From Xinfangfangia pollutisoli (GTDB lineage: Bacteria; Pseudomonadota; Alphaproteobacteria; Rhodobacterales; Rhodobacteraceae): a DNA stretch of 53,086 nucleotides. Position 1 is the first letter of the stretch; every line of letters starts with the position of its first letter. The notes beneath the pieces were generated by a model. That model saw only the letters and a list, made by a program, of their open reading frames with translations, was not told the origin of the DNA and did no database searches. Of this stretch, positions 43,888 through 51,677 are shown in pieces. Location of the stretch: contig NZ_JAICBZ010000017.1 in assembly GCF_020179405.1 (NCBI RefSeq), forward strand, positions 1-53,086, read 5' to 3'. The position numbers and the translations under genes are program-made.

Positions 43888-44802
43888 TTAATTGGTGCAG
43901 GGGATCGGAATCTCGACGACATCGGCGCCTTTGCGGGTCTTGATCGTGCAGACCTGCGGCGCTTCGACAGCGACGACTTCCTTTTGCTCGATGCCCAGAA
44001 GCGAATTGCTGTCGACCTCGACCAGGCCCAAGGCCACGTCATCGCCACCCACGACCAGCGACATGGCCAGCCGGCCGGTCGCCTGGGCCTGCGCGAGCCG
44101 CGCCACCTGTTCGCGGGTCGCGGCGACCGTGACGGTGCGCGCGGCGGTGCCGCTGGTCATCTGGCCCTCGCTCGAGGCCTGGTCGACCGCGATCACCCGG
44201 ATCGCGCTTTCGATCAGCCGCGTCACCTCGCCATTCACATTGCCGGCCGAGGCGCCGGTCCAGTAGATGTCGATGTAATTGTCGGGCACGACCAGGCCCG
44301 ACACGCCCGAGGCGGTATCGACCTTGATCTGGAAGGCGGTCAGGCCCTTTTCCAGCTTGCCCGTCAGCCCCGCAACCTCGCCCGGCGCGGTCAGGCGCGA
44401 GGCAAGCAGGATCTCGTTCGGCTCCATCGAGCGCATGACATAACGCGGCTTGTCGGTGTCCTTGGGAAACAGCACCGGCACCGCGGCCGGGGCCTTGCCG
44501 CCCACGGCGGGGGCGGGGGCCGGCGCGGCTTCGCCCTCTTTCGGCGGCACCAGGAAGGCGCCCGGCGGCAGGAATTTTTCCTGCACATAGACCGCGATCA
44601 CATTGTCCTTGGTCAGCGGGTCGCCGAATTTCAGCGCCTTGGCCACCGCATAGACCGGCACAAGCCGGCCGGTCTGCTTCTGGAAGGCGGTCGCCCGGGC
44701 CAGTTCGGCCTGGGTCTGGCCCATGTAATTCTGCGCCAGGTGCACCGCGAACCCGGCCAAAGCCAGGCCGGCCACCAGCACCAATGCAAAGACTGCGCGC
44801 AT
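43888..44802 (-). CDS. cpaB: Flp pilus assembly protein CpaB/RcpC
   Basis: This 304-residue protein has an N-terminal membrane segment (ALVLVAGLALAGFAVHLAQ) and an SAF-like domain (VPVYAVAKALKFGDPLTKDN), followed by the RcpC domain (VSGLVVPDNYIDIYWTG, VTVAATREQVARLAQAQATG). It is a periplasmic partner of the secretin. It lies 100 bases after the second pilin-like gene, and is separated from cpaC by 186-206 bases that include the strong hairpin. Confidence 0.92.
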   Translation of the reverse strand: MRAVFALVLVAGLALAGFAVHLAQNYMGQTQAELARATAFQKQTGRLVPVYAVAKALKFGDPLTKDNVIAVYVQEKFLPPGAFLVPPKEGEAAPAPAPAVGGKAPAAVPVLFPKDTDKPRYVMRSMEPNEILLASRLTAPGEVAGLTGKLEKGLTAFQIKVDTASGVSGLVVPDNYIDIYWTGASAGNVNGEVTRLIESAIRVIAVDQASSEGQMTSGTAARTVTVAATREQVARLAQAQATGRLAMSLVVGGDDVALGLVEVDSNSLLGIEQKEVVAVEAPQVCTIKTRKGADVVEIPIPCTN

Positions 44803-44902
44803 CGCTTATCCTTTCACCCGTTCATCCCGCGCGGTGCCGCGCCGGATTGCCCCGAAACCCGCAGCGCCGGTTCGCACCGGCGCCCTTGCCGCGGCCCAGC
44901 CG

Positions 44903-45094
44903 CTAGTCCTGCAACTGATCGCCATAAAGCCCGACCTGTTCGCCGATGGCTTCGCTGACCGAGACCAGATTGTCGCGGATCGGCGTCATCAAAAGCACGA
45001 TCTGAACCCCCAGGATCAGCGCCGTCAGCACGACCCAGTCGACGGTGATCGCCCCGTCCTCGTCTTTCGCGAAGCCTTCGAGCCAGTCTTTCAT
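44903..45094 (-). CDS. Flp-type pilin-like protein (63 aa)
   Basis: This 63-residue protein has a short charged leader, then EDGAITVDWVVLTALILGV, the prepilin cleavage and hydrophobic assembly segment. Cleavage by CpaA is expected after the Gly in EDG. It differs from the next pilin in a longer C-terminal tail with charged residues and in lower hydrophobicity of its second half. It may be a minor pilin. A GGAGG lies just before the ATG. Confidence 0.85.
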   Translation of the reverse strand: MKDWLEGFAKDEDGAITVDWVVLTALILGVQIVLLMTPIRDNLVSVSEAIGEQVGLYGDQLQD

Positions 45095-45234
45095 CTGTCG
45101 CCTCCATCCGTGCGGCAGGTTGCACGCGGCCCTGACAGGTTCGGCGCCGATTGCGGCGAATCTAAGGGGCGACGCGGGGAAAATCGCGGCGATTTGTCTT
45201 CAATTCCAAGGCGTTCCCGCCCTGAAATTAGGAA

Positions 45235-45264
45235 GGCCGCGTCTTCCCGAGGGAAAACGCGGCC
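45235..45264 (-). terminator. Near-perfect hairpin after the major Flp pilin gene
   Basis: On the minus strand GGCCGCGT pairs with ACGCGGCC (45235-45242 and 45257-45264), with an inner TTCCC/GGGAA stem. It lies 30 bases after the pilin stop and is followed by TTCC. It likely gives partial termination or mRNA 3' protection so that pilin is made in excess. Confidence 0.7.
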
Positions 45265-45294
45265 ATGTCCCTGATCGGCTTGCGCCGGGTCAGC

Positions 45295-45501
45295 TTAGGG
45301 GGTCGTGGTGGGGGTGGCCGACGGGGTCGCTTCGTCGATCCGGGTGGCGATTTCGCCCGACAGCGTTTGGATTTGCGGACGGATGGCGGCCATCACGACC
45401 AGGCCCAGGCCCACGACGGCGGCGGTCAGCACGACCCAGTCAACGGTCACGGCACCATCTTCGTTCTTCTGGAAGCGCTTCAGGATGTTGAGGAATTTCA
45501 T
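45295..45501 (-). CDS. Flp family type IVb pilin, probable major pilin (68 aa)
   Basis: This 68-residue protein has a basic leader (MKFLNILKRFQKNEDG), the cleavage site G-AVTVDWV and a hydrophobic helix (VVLTAAVVGLGLVVMAAI), ending in a Thr/Pro-rich tail (TPSATPTTTP). It is the first gene of the locus, is followed by a strong hairpin and has AAGGGA upstream of the ATG at 45501, as expected for the abundant subunit. The canonical G-xxxx-E-Y Flp motif is D-W here. Confidence 0.9.
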   Translation of the reverse strand: MKFLNILKRFQKNEDGAVTVDWVVLTAAVVGLGLVVMAAIRPQIQTLSGEIATRIDEATPSATPTTTP

Positions 45502-45857
45502 GGTCAGGTCCCTTTTCGTTTTGCTCAGGTTTCGTTTCACATCCGCCACGGTTTCCTTCGGTCCGGTCTTCGTTCCGGCCTCTGTTCCGCTCGGGATGTA
45601 CACATATAGCCCCCGAATCGTGGCGCGTATTGGGAAGCAACTGGGCCTTTTTGCGTTAACTTATCTTTCATTCGATTTTTCGTAAGATATTGAATTTCAA
45701 AGAAAAGAAGATTCTGGTTACTGAAAAGTTAAGACCGGGTCGCGTTGCAGATCTGCCAATTGCGGCGCGAATGCCAGAATCCGGGGCGAAACTCTTTGCG
45801 GCGCGGGGGATTCTCTGCGAGTCTTCGGGTCAAGAACAACGGGCAGGCATCGCAAAG
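45502..45857. promoter_or_regulatory. AT-rich regulatory region between pilin and lytic transglycosylase genes
   Basis: This 356-base divergent region is unusually AT-rich at about 45600-45735 compared with its surroundings. It should contain the pilin promoter (minus strand; GGCTATATG near 45600 is a possible -10) and the promoter of the transglycosylase. TTAAC/TTAAG half-sites at about 45657 and 45728 resemble half CtrA sites but are not properly spaced. No small gene was supported. Confidence 0.5.
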
Positions 45858-46778
45858 ATGCGCAGGATCATGGGAAGAATCGGCGGCCAGCGGGTCGCGG
45901 CGGGCAGAATCGGGCCGATGGCCGCGGTGCTGGGCTGTTCGATTCTGTCCGCAGCCCTGCCCGCACCCGCGCAAGAGGCGGCGGCGCTTGAAGATTTCAC
46001 CTTCCGGCGCGTCAAGGTCAGCGACATGGCGGCCGGCAAGCGCATCACGGTGCAGATCGACCCGGTCGAACAGGCGCGGCGGCTGGCGGCCACGGCCTGG
46101 AAAGACCCGGCCCTGCAGACCGCCGAAGAGCCGGCCGCGGCCGCGGGCGCGCCGCTGGAGGGCGCGCCTGCGCCGGCCTCGGGCTATGCCTGGTTCTGGG
46201 ACAAGGTGCCGGTGGGCATGGGCAATGCGCAGGACCGGTTCGAGCAGGCCATGGCCAGCCTGTCGCAAGGGCCCGCGGGCGCCTCGGTCCGCGCGCCGCG
46301 GATGCAGTCGATGCAGACGCTGGCCGATGTCTATGGCCGCGACATATTGGTCGCCACGCTGGACACCGATGTCTCGCCCGCTTTGGTGCTGGCGGTGATG
46401 GGGATCGAAAGTGCGGGCCGGTCGGATGCGGTCAGCCACAAAGGTGCGGTGGGGCTGATGCAGCTGATCCCGGCCACCGCGGCGCGCTTCGGGGTGACCG
46501 ACAGCACCGATCCGGCGCAGAACATCAAGGGCGGTGTCGCCTATCTGGATTGGCTGATGGGCGAATTCGGCGGCGATCCGGTGCTGGTGCTGGCGGCCTA
46601 TAATGCCGGCGAGGGCGCGGTGAAGGCCAATCAGGGCGTGCCGCCCTATGCCGAGACGCGCGACTATGTGCCCAAGGTGCTGGCGGCCTTTCAGGTGGCG
46701 CAGGGCCTGTGCCTGACCCCGCCGATGCTGGTCTCGGACCCTTGCGTGTTCAAGACCAGCGTGGCGGCGGGCGGCTGA
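45858..46778 (+). CDS. Lytic transglycosylase (SLT domain)
   Basis: The C-terminal 150 residues carry an SLT/goose lysozyme-like domain: LAVMGIESAGRSDAVSHKGA with the catalytic Glu, GLMQLIPATAARFGV and VLAAYNAGEGAV. The N-terminal half is Ala/Pro-rich after a signal-like segment (MAAVLGCSILSAALPAPAQ). It would cleave peptidoglycan glycan strands, perhaps to let the pilus pass the wall, given the divergent position to the pilin gene. The ATG at 45858 is tentative; neither it nor 45870 has a strong Shine-Dalgarno. Confidence 0.88.
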   Translation: MRRIMGRIGGQRVAAGRIGPMAAVLGCSILSAALPAPAQEAAALEDFTFRRVKVSDMAAGKRITVQIDPVEQARRLAATAWKDPALQTAEEPAAAAGAPLEGAPAPASGYAWFWDKVPVGMGNAQDRFEQAMASLSQGPAGASVRAPRMQSMQTLADVYGRDILVATLDTDVSPALVLAVMGIESAGRSDAVSHKGAVGLMQLIPATAARFGVTDSTDPAQNIKGGVAYLDWLMGEFGGDPVLVLAAYNAGEGAVKANQGVPPYAETRDYVPKVLAAFQVAQGLCLTPPMLVSDPCVFKTSVAAGG

Positions 46779-46796
46779 GCGGCGGTTGGCAAAGCG

Positions 46797-46845
46797 CCGG
46801 GGCGCTGCCCCGGACCCCGGGATATTTATGCAGAGAGGAAGGCGG
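46797..46845 (+). repeat. Intergenic GC-hairpin/GGGATATTT repeat, copy C
   Basis: CCGGGGC (46797-46803), loop GCT, GCCCCGG (46807-46813), then ACCCCGGGATATTTATGCAG. The downstream AGAGAGGAAGGC matches copy A at 12464. It lies 18 bases after the transglycosylase stop, a terminator-like place. Confidence 0.75.
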
Positions 46846-46859
46846 CAGGCCCTTTGGGC

Positions 46860-47153
46860 TTAGGCCTGGAAGACATCCGCCCATTCGGGGTGTTTCTTGC
46901 GCTGCGCGTTCACGAAGGGGCAGAGCGGCACGATCTTGAAGCCATGGGCGCGGGCATCGGCGACCATGAACTCGACCAGCTTCAGCCCGACGCCCTGGCC
47001 CCGGAAGGCATCGGGCACGCCGGTATGATCGGCGATGATCAGCGTCGGCGTGGTGACCGAGAAGGTGATCTCGGCCTCGGCCCCGTCCTTGCGGAACAGA
47101 TAGCGGCCCTTGGTCGGGCCGCTTTCCTTGGAAAGATGCGGATCAGTCGACAA
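46860..47153 (-). CDS. Small GNAT-type N-acetyltransferase (YidJ/YjdJ class)
   Basis: This 97-residue protein is the short single-domain GNAT form: [20 protein letters not shown], then [20 protein letters not shown] (acetyl-CoA loop RGQGVG at about 56-61) and [20 protein letters not shown] at the C-terminus. Family acceptors are unknown. Its start overlaps scoB by 11 bases, so the two are probably co-transcribed. Confidence 0.87.
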   Translation of the reverse strand: MSTDPHLSKESGPTKGRYLFRKDGAEAEITFSVTTPTLIIADHTGVPDAFRGQGVGLKLVEFMVADARAHGFKIVPLCPFVNAQRKKHPEWADVFQA

Positions 47154-47772
47154 GGGTTGCCTCGGTCGCCGCGCGCAATTCGGCCTCGGTCACGCCATCG
47201 GCCAGTTCGACCAGCTTCAGCCCGCCCGGCACCACATCCAGAACGCCGAGATTGGTGATGATCCGGTCCACGACGCCCTTGCCGGTCAGCGGCAGGGTGC
47301 AGGCCTTCAACACCTTCGATTCCCCGTGTTTCGACGTGTGGTCCATGACGACGACCACCCGGCCGACGCCCGCGACCAGATCCATCGCGCCGCCCATGCC
47401 CTTGACCAGCTTGCCCGGGATCATCCAGTTCGCCAGATCGCCGTTTTCCGCCACTTCCATCGCGCCCAGGATCGCCATGGCGATCTTGCCGCCGCGGATC
47501 ATCGCAAAGCTTTGCGCAGAATCGAAATAGGCGGTCTGCGGCAATTCGGTGATCGTCTGCTTGCCGGCATTGATCAGATCGGCATCCTCTTCGCCTTCAA
47601 ACGGGAAGGGGCCCATGCCCAGCATGCCGTTTTCCGATTGCAGCGTGACGTTCACGCCCGCGGGGATGTAATTCGACACCAGCGTCGGAATGCCGATGCC
47701 CAGGTTCACATACCAGCCGTCCTGCAGTTCCTGCGCGGCGCGGGCCGCCATCTGGTTCCGGTCCCAGCCCAT
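47143..47772 (-). CDS. scoB: 3-oxoacid CoA-transferase subunit B
   Basis: This 209-residue protein carries the catalytic Glu in [14 protein letters not shown] (about residue 46) and the signatures [15 protein letters not shown] and [10 protein letters not shown]. With subunit A it transfers CoA from succinyl-CoA to acetoacetate or a related 3-oxo acid, linking ketone or poly-hydroxybutyrate breakdown to the TCA cycle. It starts in the stop codon of scoA. Confidence 0.93.
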   Translation of the reverse strand: MGWDRNQMAARAAQELQDGWYVNLGIGIPTLVSNYIPAGVNVTLQSENGMLGMGPFPFEGEEDADLINAGKQTITELPQTAYFDSAQSFAMIRGGKIAMAILGAMEVAENGDLANWMIPGKLVKGMGGAMDLVAGVGRVVVVMDHTSKHGESKVLKACTLPLTGKGVVDRIITNLGVLDVVPGGLKLVELADGVTEAELRAATEATLVD

Positions 47773-48476
47773 CAGACGGCCTCCCTCTTGCGCACGGTGC
47801 GCTGTTCGATCCGCTTCTCATGCGGGCCCTGGATCAGACGATGCACATAGATGCCGGGCAGGTGGATCGTATCGGGGTCGAGGCTGCCCAGCGGCACGAT
47901 TTCCTCGACTTCCGCGACGCAGATCTTGCCGCAGGTCGCGGCCGGTGCGTTGAAGTTGCGCGCGGTCTTGCGGAAGACCAGATTGCCCGAGGGGTCGGCC
48001 TTCCAGGCCTTCACGATCGACAGATCCGCCACGATGCCGCGTTCCAGAATATAGGTGCGGCCGTCGAAATCGTGATGCTCCTTGCCCTCGGCGATCACCG
48101 TGCCCACGCCGGTTGCAGTGTAGAAGCCCGGGATCCCGGCGCCGCCGGCGCGCATGCGTTCGGCCAAGGTGCCCTGGGGGTTGAACTCCAGTTCCAGCTC
48201 GCCCGACAGATATTGCCGCATGAATTCGGCATTCTCGCCCACATAGGACGAGATCATCTTCTTGATCTGCCGCGTCGCCAGCAATTTGCCCAGCCCGAAC
48301 CCGTCGACCCCGGCATTGTTCGACGCAATGGTCAGATCCTTGACGCCCGAGGCCACCAGCGCGTCGATCAGCAATTCGGGAATGCCGCAGAGGCCGAAGC
48401 CCCCGGCGGCGATCAGCATGCCGTCGCTCAGCACACCGTCCAGCGCCGCTTCGGCGCTTGGGTAGGTCTTGTCCAT
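47772..48476 (-). CDS. scoA: 3-oxoacid CoA-transferase subunit A
   Basis: This 234-residue protein has the CoA-binding [13 protein letters not shown] near residue 25-37 and [15 protein letters not shown], typical of subunit A. The ATG at 48476 has GGGGAGAG just upstream and begins the conserved part; a longer frame into the tRNA region is rejected. It forms a heterotetramer with ScoB. Confidence 0.94.
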   Translation of the reverse strand: MDKTYPSAEAALDGVLSDGMLIAAGGFGLCGIPELLIDALVASGVKDLTIASNNAGVDGFGLGKLLATRQIKKMISSYVGENAEFMRQYLSGELELEFNPQGTLAERMRAGGAGIPGFYTATGVGTVIAEGKEHHDFDGRTYILERGIVADLSIVKAWKADPSGNLVFRKTARNFNAPAATCGKICVAEVEEIVPLGSLDPDTIHLPGIYVHRLIQGPHEKRIEQRTVRKREAV

Positions 48477-48592
48477 CTCTCTCCCCAGCGAAAATTCCTG
48501 ATCATAAAGGCTGTGGCCGTGCCGCTTGTCAACGGTTGCGCCGCGCTGCGGCGGGCGCGTGGATCCCCCCTTTCGCCTGCCGTTCAAGCCGC

Positions 48593-48598
48593 TAATCT
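48593..48598 (+). promoter_or_regulatory. Possible -10 element of tRNA-Leu
   Basis: TAATCT lies 15 bases before the mature 5' end. A -35 is weak (TTTCGC, 16 bases upstream). Confidence 0.35.
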
Positions 48599-48613
48599 GG
48601 CGCCCGCCCCGCT

Positions 48614-48699
48614 GCCCGCGTGGTGAAATGGTAGACACAGGAGACTTAAACTCTCCAGGCCGCAGGGCCGTGCCGGTTCAAGTCCGGCCGCGGGCACCA
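48614..48699 (+). tRNA. tRNA-Leu (anticodon TAA), probable attachment site
   Basis: This 86-base class II tRNA has acceptor GCCCGCG/CGCGGGC, anticodon loop CTTAAAC with TAA at 48647-48649, a long variable arm, T-loop TTCAAGT and an encoded CCA. A tyrosine integrase lies 87 bases downstream, so the 3' half probably serves as attB/attL. Confidence 0.96.
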
Positions 48700-48785
48700 C
48701 CATGATTTTAAATGGTTTTATGCCGTTTTCCGATGCGGCCGGGAAGGGGTGGGGTTTTGCGGGTTCCCACTGGCGGTTCCCACTT
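48700..48785 (+). other. Junction between tRNA-Leu and integrase with a direct repeat
   Basis: GGTTCCCACT is repeated at 48762-48771 and 48775-48784 with a 13-base period, a possible arm-type integrase site. An AT-rich stretch (TTTTAAATGGTTTTA, near 48705-48720) adjoins the tRNA. The exact att core cannot be defined without the other end. Confidence 0.5.
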
Positions 48786-49823
48786 TCACGTATCCCCCCT
48801 GTTCTGTTCCCGCCGATTCTGGGCTGCGCGCGACAGGTGCCGCTTGCTGGCCTTCTTGCGGTAATAGGCCACCATGGCCCCGGACTGGTTGGTGACCGCC
48901 TGGATTTCTGCATCGCTGCAGCCGGCCTCGGCCAGCTGGATGATGGACAGTTTGCGGAGTCCATGCAGGCTAAACGCCGCCGCGGTCTCGCCCAGACCCG
49001 CGCGCCACTTTCTGAAGCGCGCTTCGATCGAGTTGTAGCCCAGAGGCTGGGTCAGGTTCTTGGCCAGGACATGCGCGCCTGATTTCGATCTGCCGGCGAT
49101 GAAGGCGCGCAGGCGGGGCGGGCAGTAGACGTCCATCCGCGTGTTGGTCTTTTCATCGAGAACACTCATCCATTCCCCGTGGAAATCGGCAAAGCGCATG
49201 GCGATCGCCGCCCCCGGTCTTTGGCCGGTGCCCAGGATAAGCTCGGCCGCGGTCTGCACGTCGGGATGCGCCGATGGCAGCGCATTGATCATCCAGTCGG
49301 GCCAGGGCTCGAATTCGCGCTGAGTGCCGTAAAGCTTGATCCCCTCGGCCGGGTTGGTGACGGGCCAGTCCAGGGTGAGCCGGGCAAAGTTGCACAGAAG
49401 GCTGATCACCTGGATCATGCCGTCGGCCTTGCGCGGGGTATCGGCATATTTCGCGTGGATCTCGCGCACCTTGGCGCGTGTCAGGCTGGCGACCGCCTGT
49501 TTTCCGTTCTTCTCGACGATGTCGTCAAGCGTGCGGCTGTAATAGCGCCGCGTCCCTTCGGCCTTCTTCAGATAATAGGGGTGCGCCTTGTAGGCGGTGA
49601 CAAGCTCGGCCCAGGTCTGGCGGACGGGCTTCTGCACCGCTTCGGCCTTGCCCGACCTGATCGCCCAATAGGCCAGGTCGAATTCGGCCGAGTCTTCGTC
49701 GCTGGGCAAGGGAATGAACCTTTCCCGGCGCCGCCCGCCTTCGTGCCAGACGATCCGATAGTAGAGCCGGCGCTTTCCGTCCTTGGTCTTTTCGCAGACA
49801 TAGGGCTTGCGGGCCTTTTTCAC
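48786..49823 (-). CDS. Tyrosine-type site-specific recombinase (integrase)
   Basis: This 345-residue protein has an N-terminal SAM-like/arm-binding part and a C-terminal catalytic domain. Catalytic residues are the Arg in ILGTGQRPGAAI (about residue 203), HGLRK (H-x-x-R, about 292-296) and a Tyr within MVAYYRKKASKR (about 318-319). It points towards the tRNA, the common orientation for elements inserted at a tRNA 3' end. It overlaps the excisionase-like gene by four bases. Confidence 0.94.
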   Translation of the reverse strand: MKKARKPYVCEKTKDGKRRLYYRIVWHEGGRRRERFIPLPSDEDSAEFDLAYWAIRSGKAEAVQKPVRQTWAELVTAYKAHPYYLKKAEGTRRYYSRTLDDIVEKNGKQAVASLTRAKVREIHAKYADTPRKADGMIQVISLLCNFARLTLDWPVTNPAEGIKLYGTQREFEPWPDWMINALPSAHPDVQTAAELILGTGQRPGAAIAMRFADFHGEWMSVLDEKTNTRMDVYCPPRLRAFIAGRSKSGAHVLAKNLTQPLGYNSIEARFRKWRAGLGETAAAFSLHGLRKLSIIQLAEAGCSDAEIQAVTNQSGAMVAYYRKKASKRHLSRAAQNRREQNRGDT

Positions 49824-50026
49824 AGGCTGAATTCCTCGGGCGGCTTCGGCTTGTGACCCCGGACGATAGCGTCCAGATCCACGACACTCCAGCGTTCATG
49901 GGGTCCAATGCGGATCGGCTCCGGCAGGGCGCCGGCCTGGACCAGCGCCCGGAATTCGGCTGGCCGCATGTCGAGCATTCCGGCCGCCGAGCGTTCCGAA
50001 GCGAAAAGGGGGGCGAATTTGCTCAT
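49820..50026 (-). CDS. Excisionase/AlpA-like small DNA-binding protein
   Basis: This 68-residue protein resembles a winged-helix excisionase or AlpA-type regulator: AAGMLDMRPAEFRALVQAGA followed by LPEPIRIGPHERWSVVDLDA, matching the helix-turn-helix plus wing pattern with the typical 'RW' and 'DLD' end. It would direct excision with the integrase encoded immediately downstream. Its stop overlaps the integrase start. Confidence 0.72.
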   Translation of the reverse strand: MSKFAPLFASERSAAGMLDMRPAEFRALVQAGALPEPIRIGPHERWSVVDLDAIVRGHKPKPPEEFSL

Positions 50027-50320
50027 CTATCCCTGCGCGCTCCTTTCGCCGCGGTTGGGACGTCCTGCCATCGCACCATCGGGGCGGATCCGGATCGGTC
50101 GGTCAGCCATTGCCTGTAAATTGCCCTCGGTCTTGTGCTGCGGCCGGGTCTGGGACAGCGCGGCGATGCGCTTCCCGTGGGGATGTTGGCCGCGGTGATG
50201 CGACCCGGCGAAGGATGCGGCCTGCCGGCGGCGCAGGGCGGCCAGTTCAGCCGCGGTCGCGGGCTTGGCCGACAGAGGGGCGAAGGGGGCAGGCATTCCA
50301 GGTTGATGACGTGGCGCCAT
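50027..50320 (-). CDS. Hypothetical element protein (97 aa)
   Basis: This 97-residue polar, basic protein (starting MAPRHQPGMPAPFAPLSAKP) ends in a TAG directly abutting the ATG of the excisionase-like gene, and begins just after the TGA of the preceding gene (TGAcATG). The tight packing and a GGAAG near the start are the main support. No family is recognised; the AELAALRRRQAASFAGSHH segment is helical and similar short proteins are common in phage-like elements. Confidence 0.5.
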   Translation of the reverse strand: MAPRHQPGMPAPFAPLSAKPATAAELAALRRRQAASFAGSHHRGQHPHGKRIAALSQTRPQHKTEGNLQAMADRPIRIRPDGAMAGRPNRGERSAQG

Positions 50321-50321
50321 G

Positions 50322-50600
50322 TCACTTCCGGCCCTTCCGCCGGCCCTGGGCGAGTGCAGCCAGGCCCGTCAGCAGAACCGCGCCCCAGGCGATGGCCAGG
50401 GCCGCCAGCAGGGCGACGCCCCAGGCGATTGCGGCGGCGCGTGCGCCGAAGGCGATCAGGATTGCCGACAGGGCGATGCCGGTGACGAAGGCCAGGGCGA
50501 AGACCGCGCCGGCGCCCGGGCGGGGCGGGGTAGGCTCGAAGTCCTCGGGCAGGTCGAGGGGAAGCGGGGTGGTCTCGGGCTGGGGCGGGTGGTCGCGCAT
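50322..50600 (-). CDS. Hypothetical small membrane protein (92 aa)
   Basis: This 92-residue protein has a polar N-terminus (MRDHPPQPETTPLPLDLPED), two hydrophobic segments (VFALAFVTGIALSAILIAF and IAWGVALLAALAIAWGAVLL) and a basic C-terminus (GRRKGRK). The ATG at 50600 has TTGGAGCG as a good ribosome-binding site. It belongs to the leftward operon of the element. A two-helix protein here could be a superinfection-exclusion or holin-like protein, but nothing in the sequence decides this. Confidence 0.6.
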   Translation of the reverse strand: MRDHPPQPETTPLPLDLPEDFEPTPPRPGAGAVFALAFVTGIALSAILIAFGARAAAIAWGVALLAALAIAWGAVLLTGLAALAQGRRKGRK

Positions 50601-50710
50601 CGGTACGCTCCAATCGTGTCTGGGGAAGGGGCGGAAGGGCCCGGCGGCCCGCGAGGGGGCCGGCCGGGGAGGTGGCGCGCCCGGAAACGGCAGGGCACGC
50701 GGGCAGGGTG

Positions 50711-51109
50711 TCAGGCCATGCCGAGGGCGGATTTGTAGATCTCCAGCACCGCCTCTTCCTCGGCCAGCGTGTCGGGGTCTTTCTTGCGCAGCGCGACGAT
50801 CTTGCGCATCGCCTTGGTGTCGAAACCGCGGGCCTTGGCCTCGGCCATCAGGTCCTTCTGCGCCTCGGCGATATCCTTCTTTTCCGCGTCCAGCTGCTCG
50901 TACCGCTCGATGAACTGCCGCAGTTCCTCGGCCGCAATCGCATAGGCGGCGCCCGCAACGGCGCGATCGGCGGCCGTTTCGCGCATCGGCGGCGCCTTGC
51001 GGCGCTGCCGGTCCTTGCGCTCCACCTCGGCCAGGGCCGCGGCCTGCAGGTCGATCGGGGCGATCGGGCCCTCGGCCGTGTCGGCGCGGATCATCGGCGC
51101 GACGCTCAT
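50711..51109 (-). CDS. GapR-family DNA-binding protein (DUF2312)
   Basis: This 132-residue protein contains the DUF2312 domain: AAEELRQFIERYEQLDAEKK followed by DLMAEAKARGFDTKAMRKI and IVALRKKDPDTLAEEEAVLE. Chromosomal GapR of alphaproteobacteria binds overtwisted AT-rich DNA near replication forks. Copies carried by prophages and integrative elements are frequent. The N-terminal 45 residues are an extension that is not conserved. It overlaps the upstream gene by four bases. Confidence 0.88.
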   Translation of the reverse strand: MSVAPMIRADTAEGPIAPIDLQAAALAEVERKDRQRRKAPPMRETAADRAVAGAAYAIAAEELRQFIERYEQLDAEKKDIAEAQKDLMAEAKARGFDTKAMRKIVALRKKDPDTLAEEEAVLEIYKSALGMA

Positions 51110-51381
51110 GCGGCATCCCCGGGCGTGGGGCCGGGCCAGGGCAGGCTATGATGCCGGCTGCCATGGGCCCGAGGGTGCCGCATCGGAATGACGCGGCCGC
51201 CCCCGGCCGGCGAGTCCTGTGCGGCCCGGTGCTGGCGCAGCAGCTGCCAGCTGGTGGTGGCGAGATCCTCGAAGGCCTCGGGCGTCAGATGCGCGAAGGC
51301 CTCGGGGGCAGAGACAAAGGCCCTGGCCCAGGCGGTCGGATCTTCGGGATTGATCAGGAAAAGGCGCAAGGGAACCTCCAT
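51106..51381 (-). CDS. Hypothetical element protein (91 aa)
   Basis: This 91-residue protein (starting MEVPLRLFLINPEDPTAWAR) is coupled to the GapR gene (ATGA). The ATG at 51381 is preferred over a TTG at 51408. The segment EAFAHLTPEAFEDLATTSWQ is predicted helical. It is first in the leftward operon, about 60 bases from the predicted early promoter. Similar short proteins sit beside DUF2312 genes in other elements, as far as I recall; function unknown. Confidence 0.6.
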   Translation of the reverse strand: MEVPLRLFLINPEDPTAWARAFVSAPEAFAHLTPEAFEDLATTSWQLLRQHRAAQDSPAGGGRVIPMRHPRAHGSRHHSLPWPGPTPGDAA

Positions 51382-51439
51382 CGCAACGGTTGCCCGCGAT
51401 CGGCCCAAGCGGGCGTCTTCGGCGGGGTGATGGAGGGGT

Positions 51440-51467
51440 AGATTATGGAAGAAACGTCCAGATGCAA
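51440..51467 (-). promoter_or_regulatory. Predicted leftward early promoter with operator in the spacer
   Basis: Minus strand: -35 TTGCAT (51462-51467), 16-base spacer, -10 TAATCT (51440-51445). The spacer is exactly operator-like site 1 (TGGAAGAAACGTCCAG on the plus strand, 51446-51461). A repressor bound there would block this promoter. Confidence 0.6.
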
Positions 51468-51491
51468 GAGTAAAATGGAAGAAACGTCCAG
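51446..51491. promoter_or_regulatory. Operator-like sites 1 and 2
   Basis: The 16-bp sequence TGGAAGAAACGTCCAG occurs twice, at 51446-51461 and 51476-51491, 30 bp apart (about three helical turns). Each is a short dyad, TGGA-N7-TCCA. The stretch 51492-51677 shows no supported gene. Confidence 0.75.
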
Positions 51492-51677
51492 TTGATATCT
51501 TGGTTTAAAGCATCCCCAGAGTCGTCCACAGGATTTGCTCAGGCACAGGTTGACATATGTGCGACTCGTTCAGCAAAAGCGAACTTTAGAGGAACACTGG
51601 GGGTGGGAGATGCTGGATCCGGGAGACAAGCTCCTGCTTTGGTGTGCGGATCGCTTTGGGATGTCGATTGATCGACT

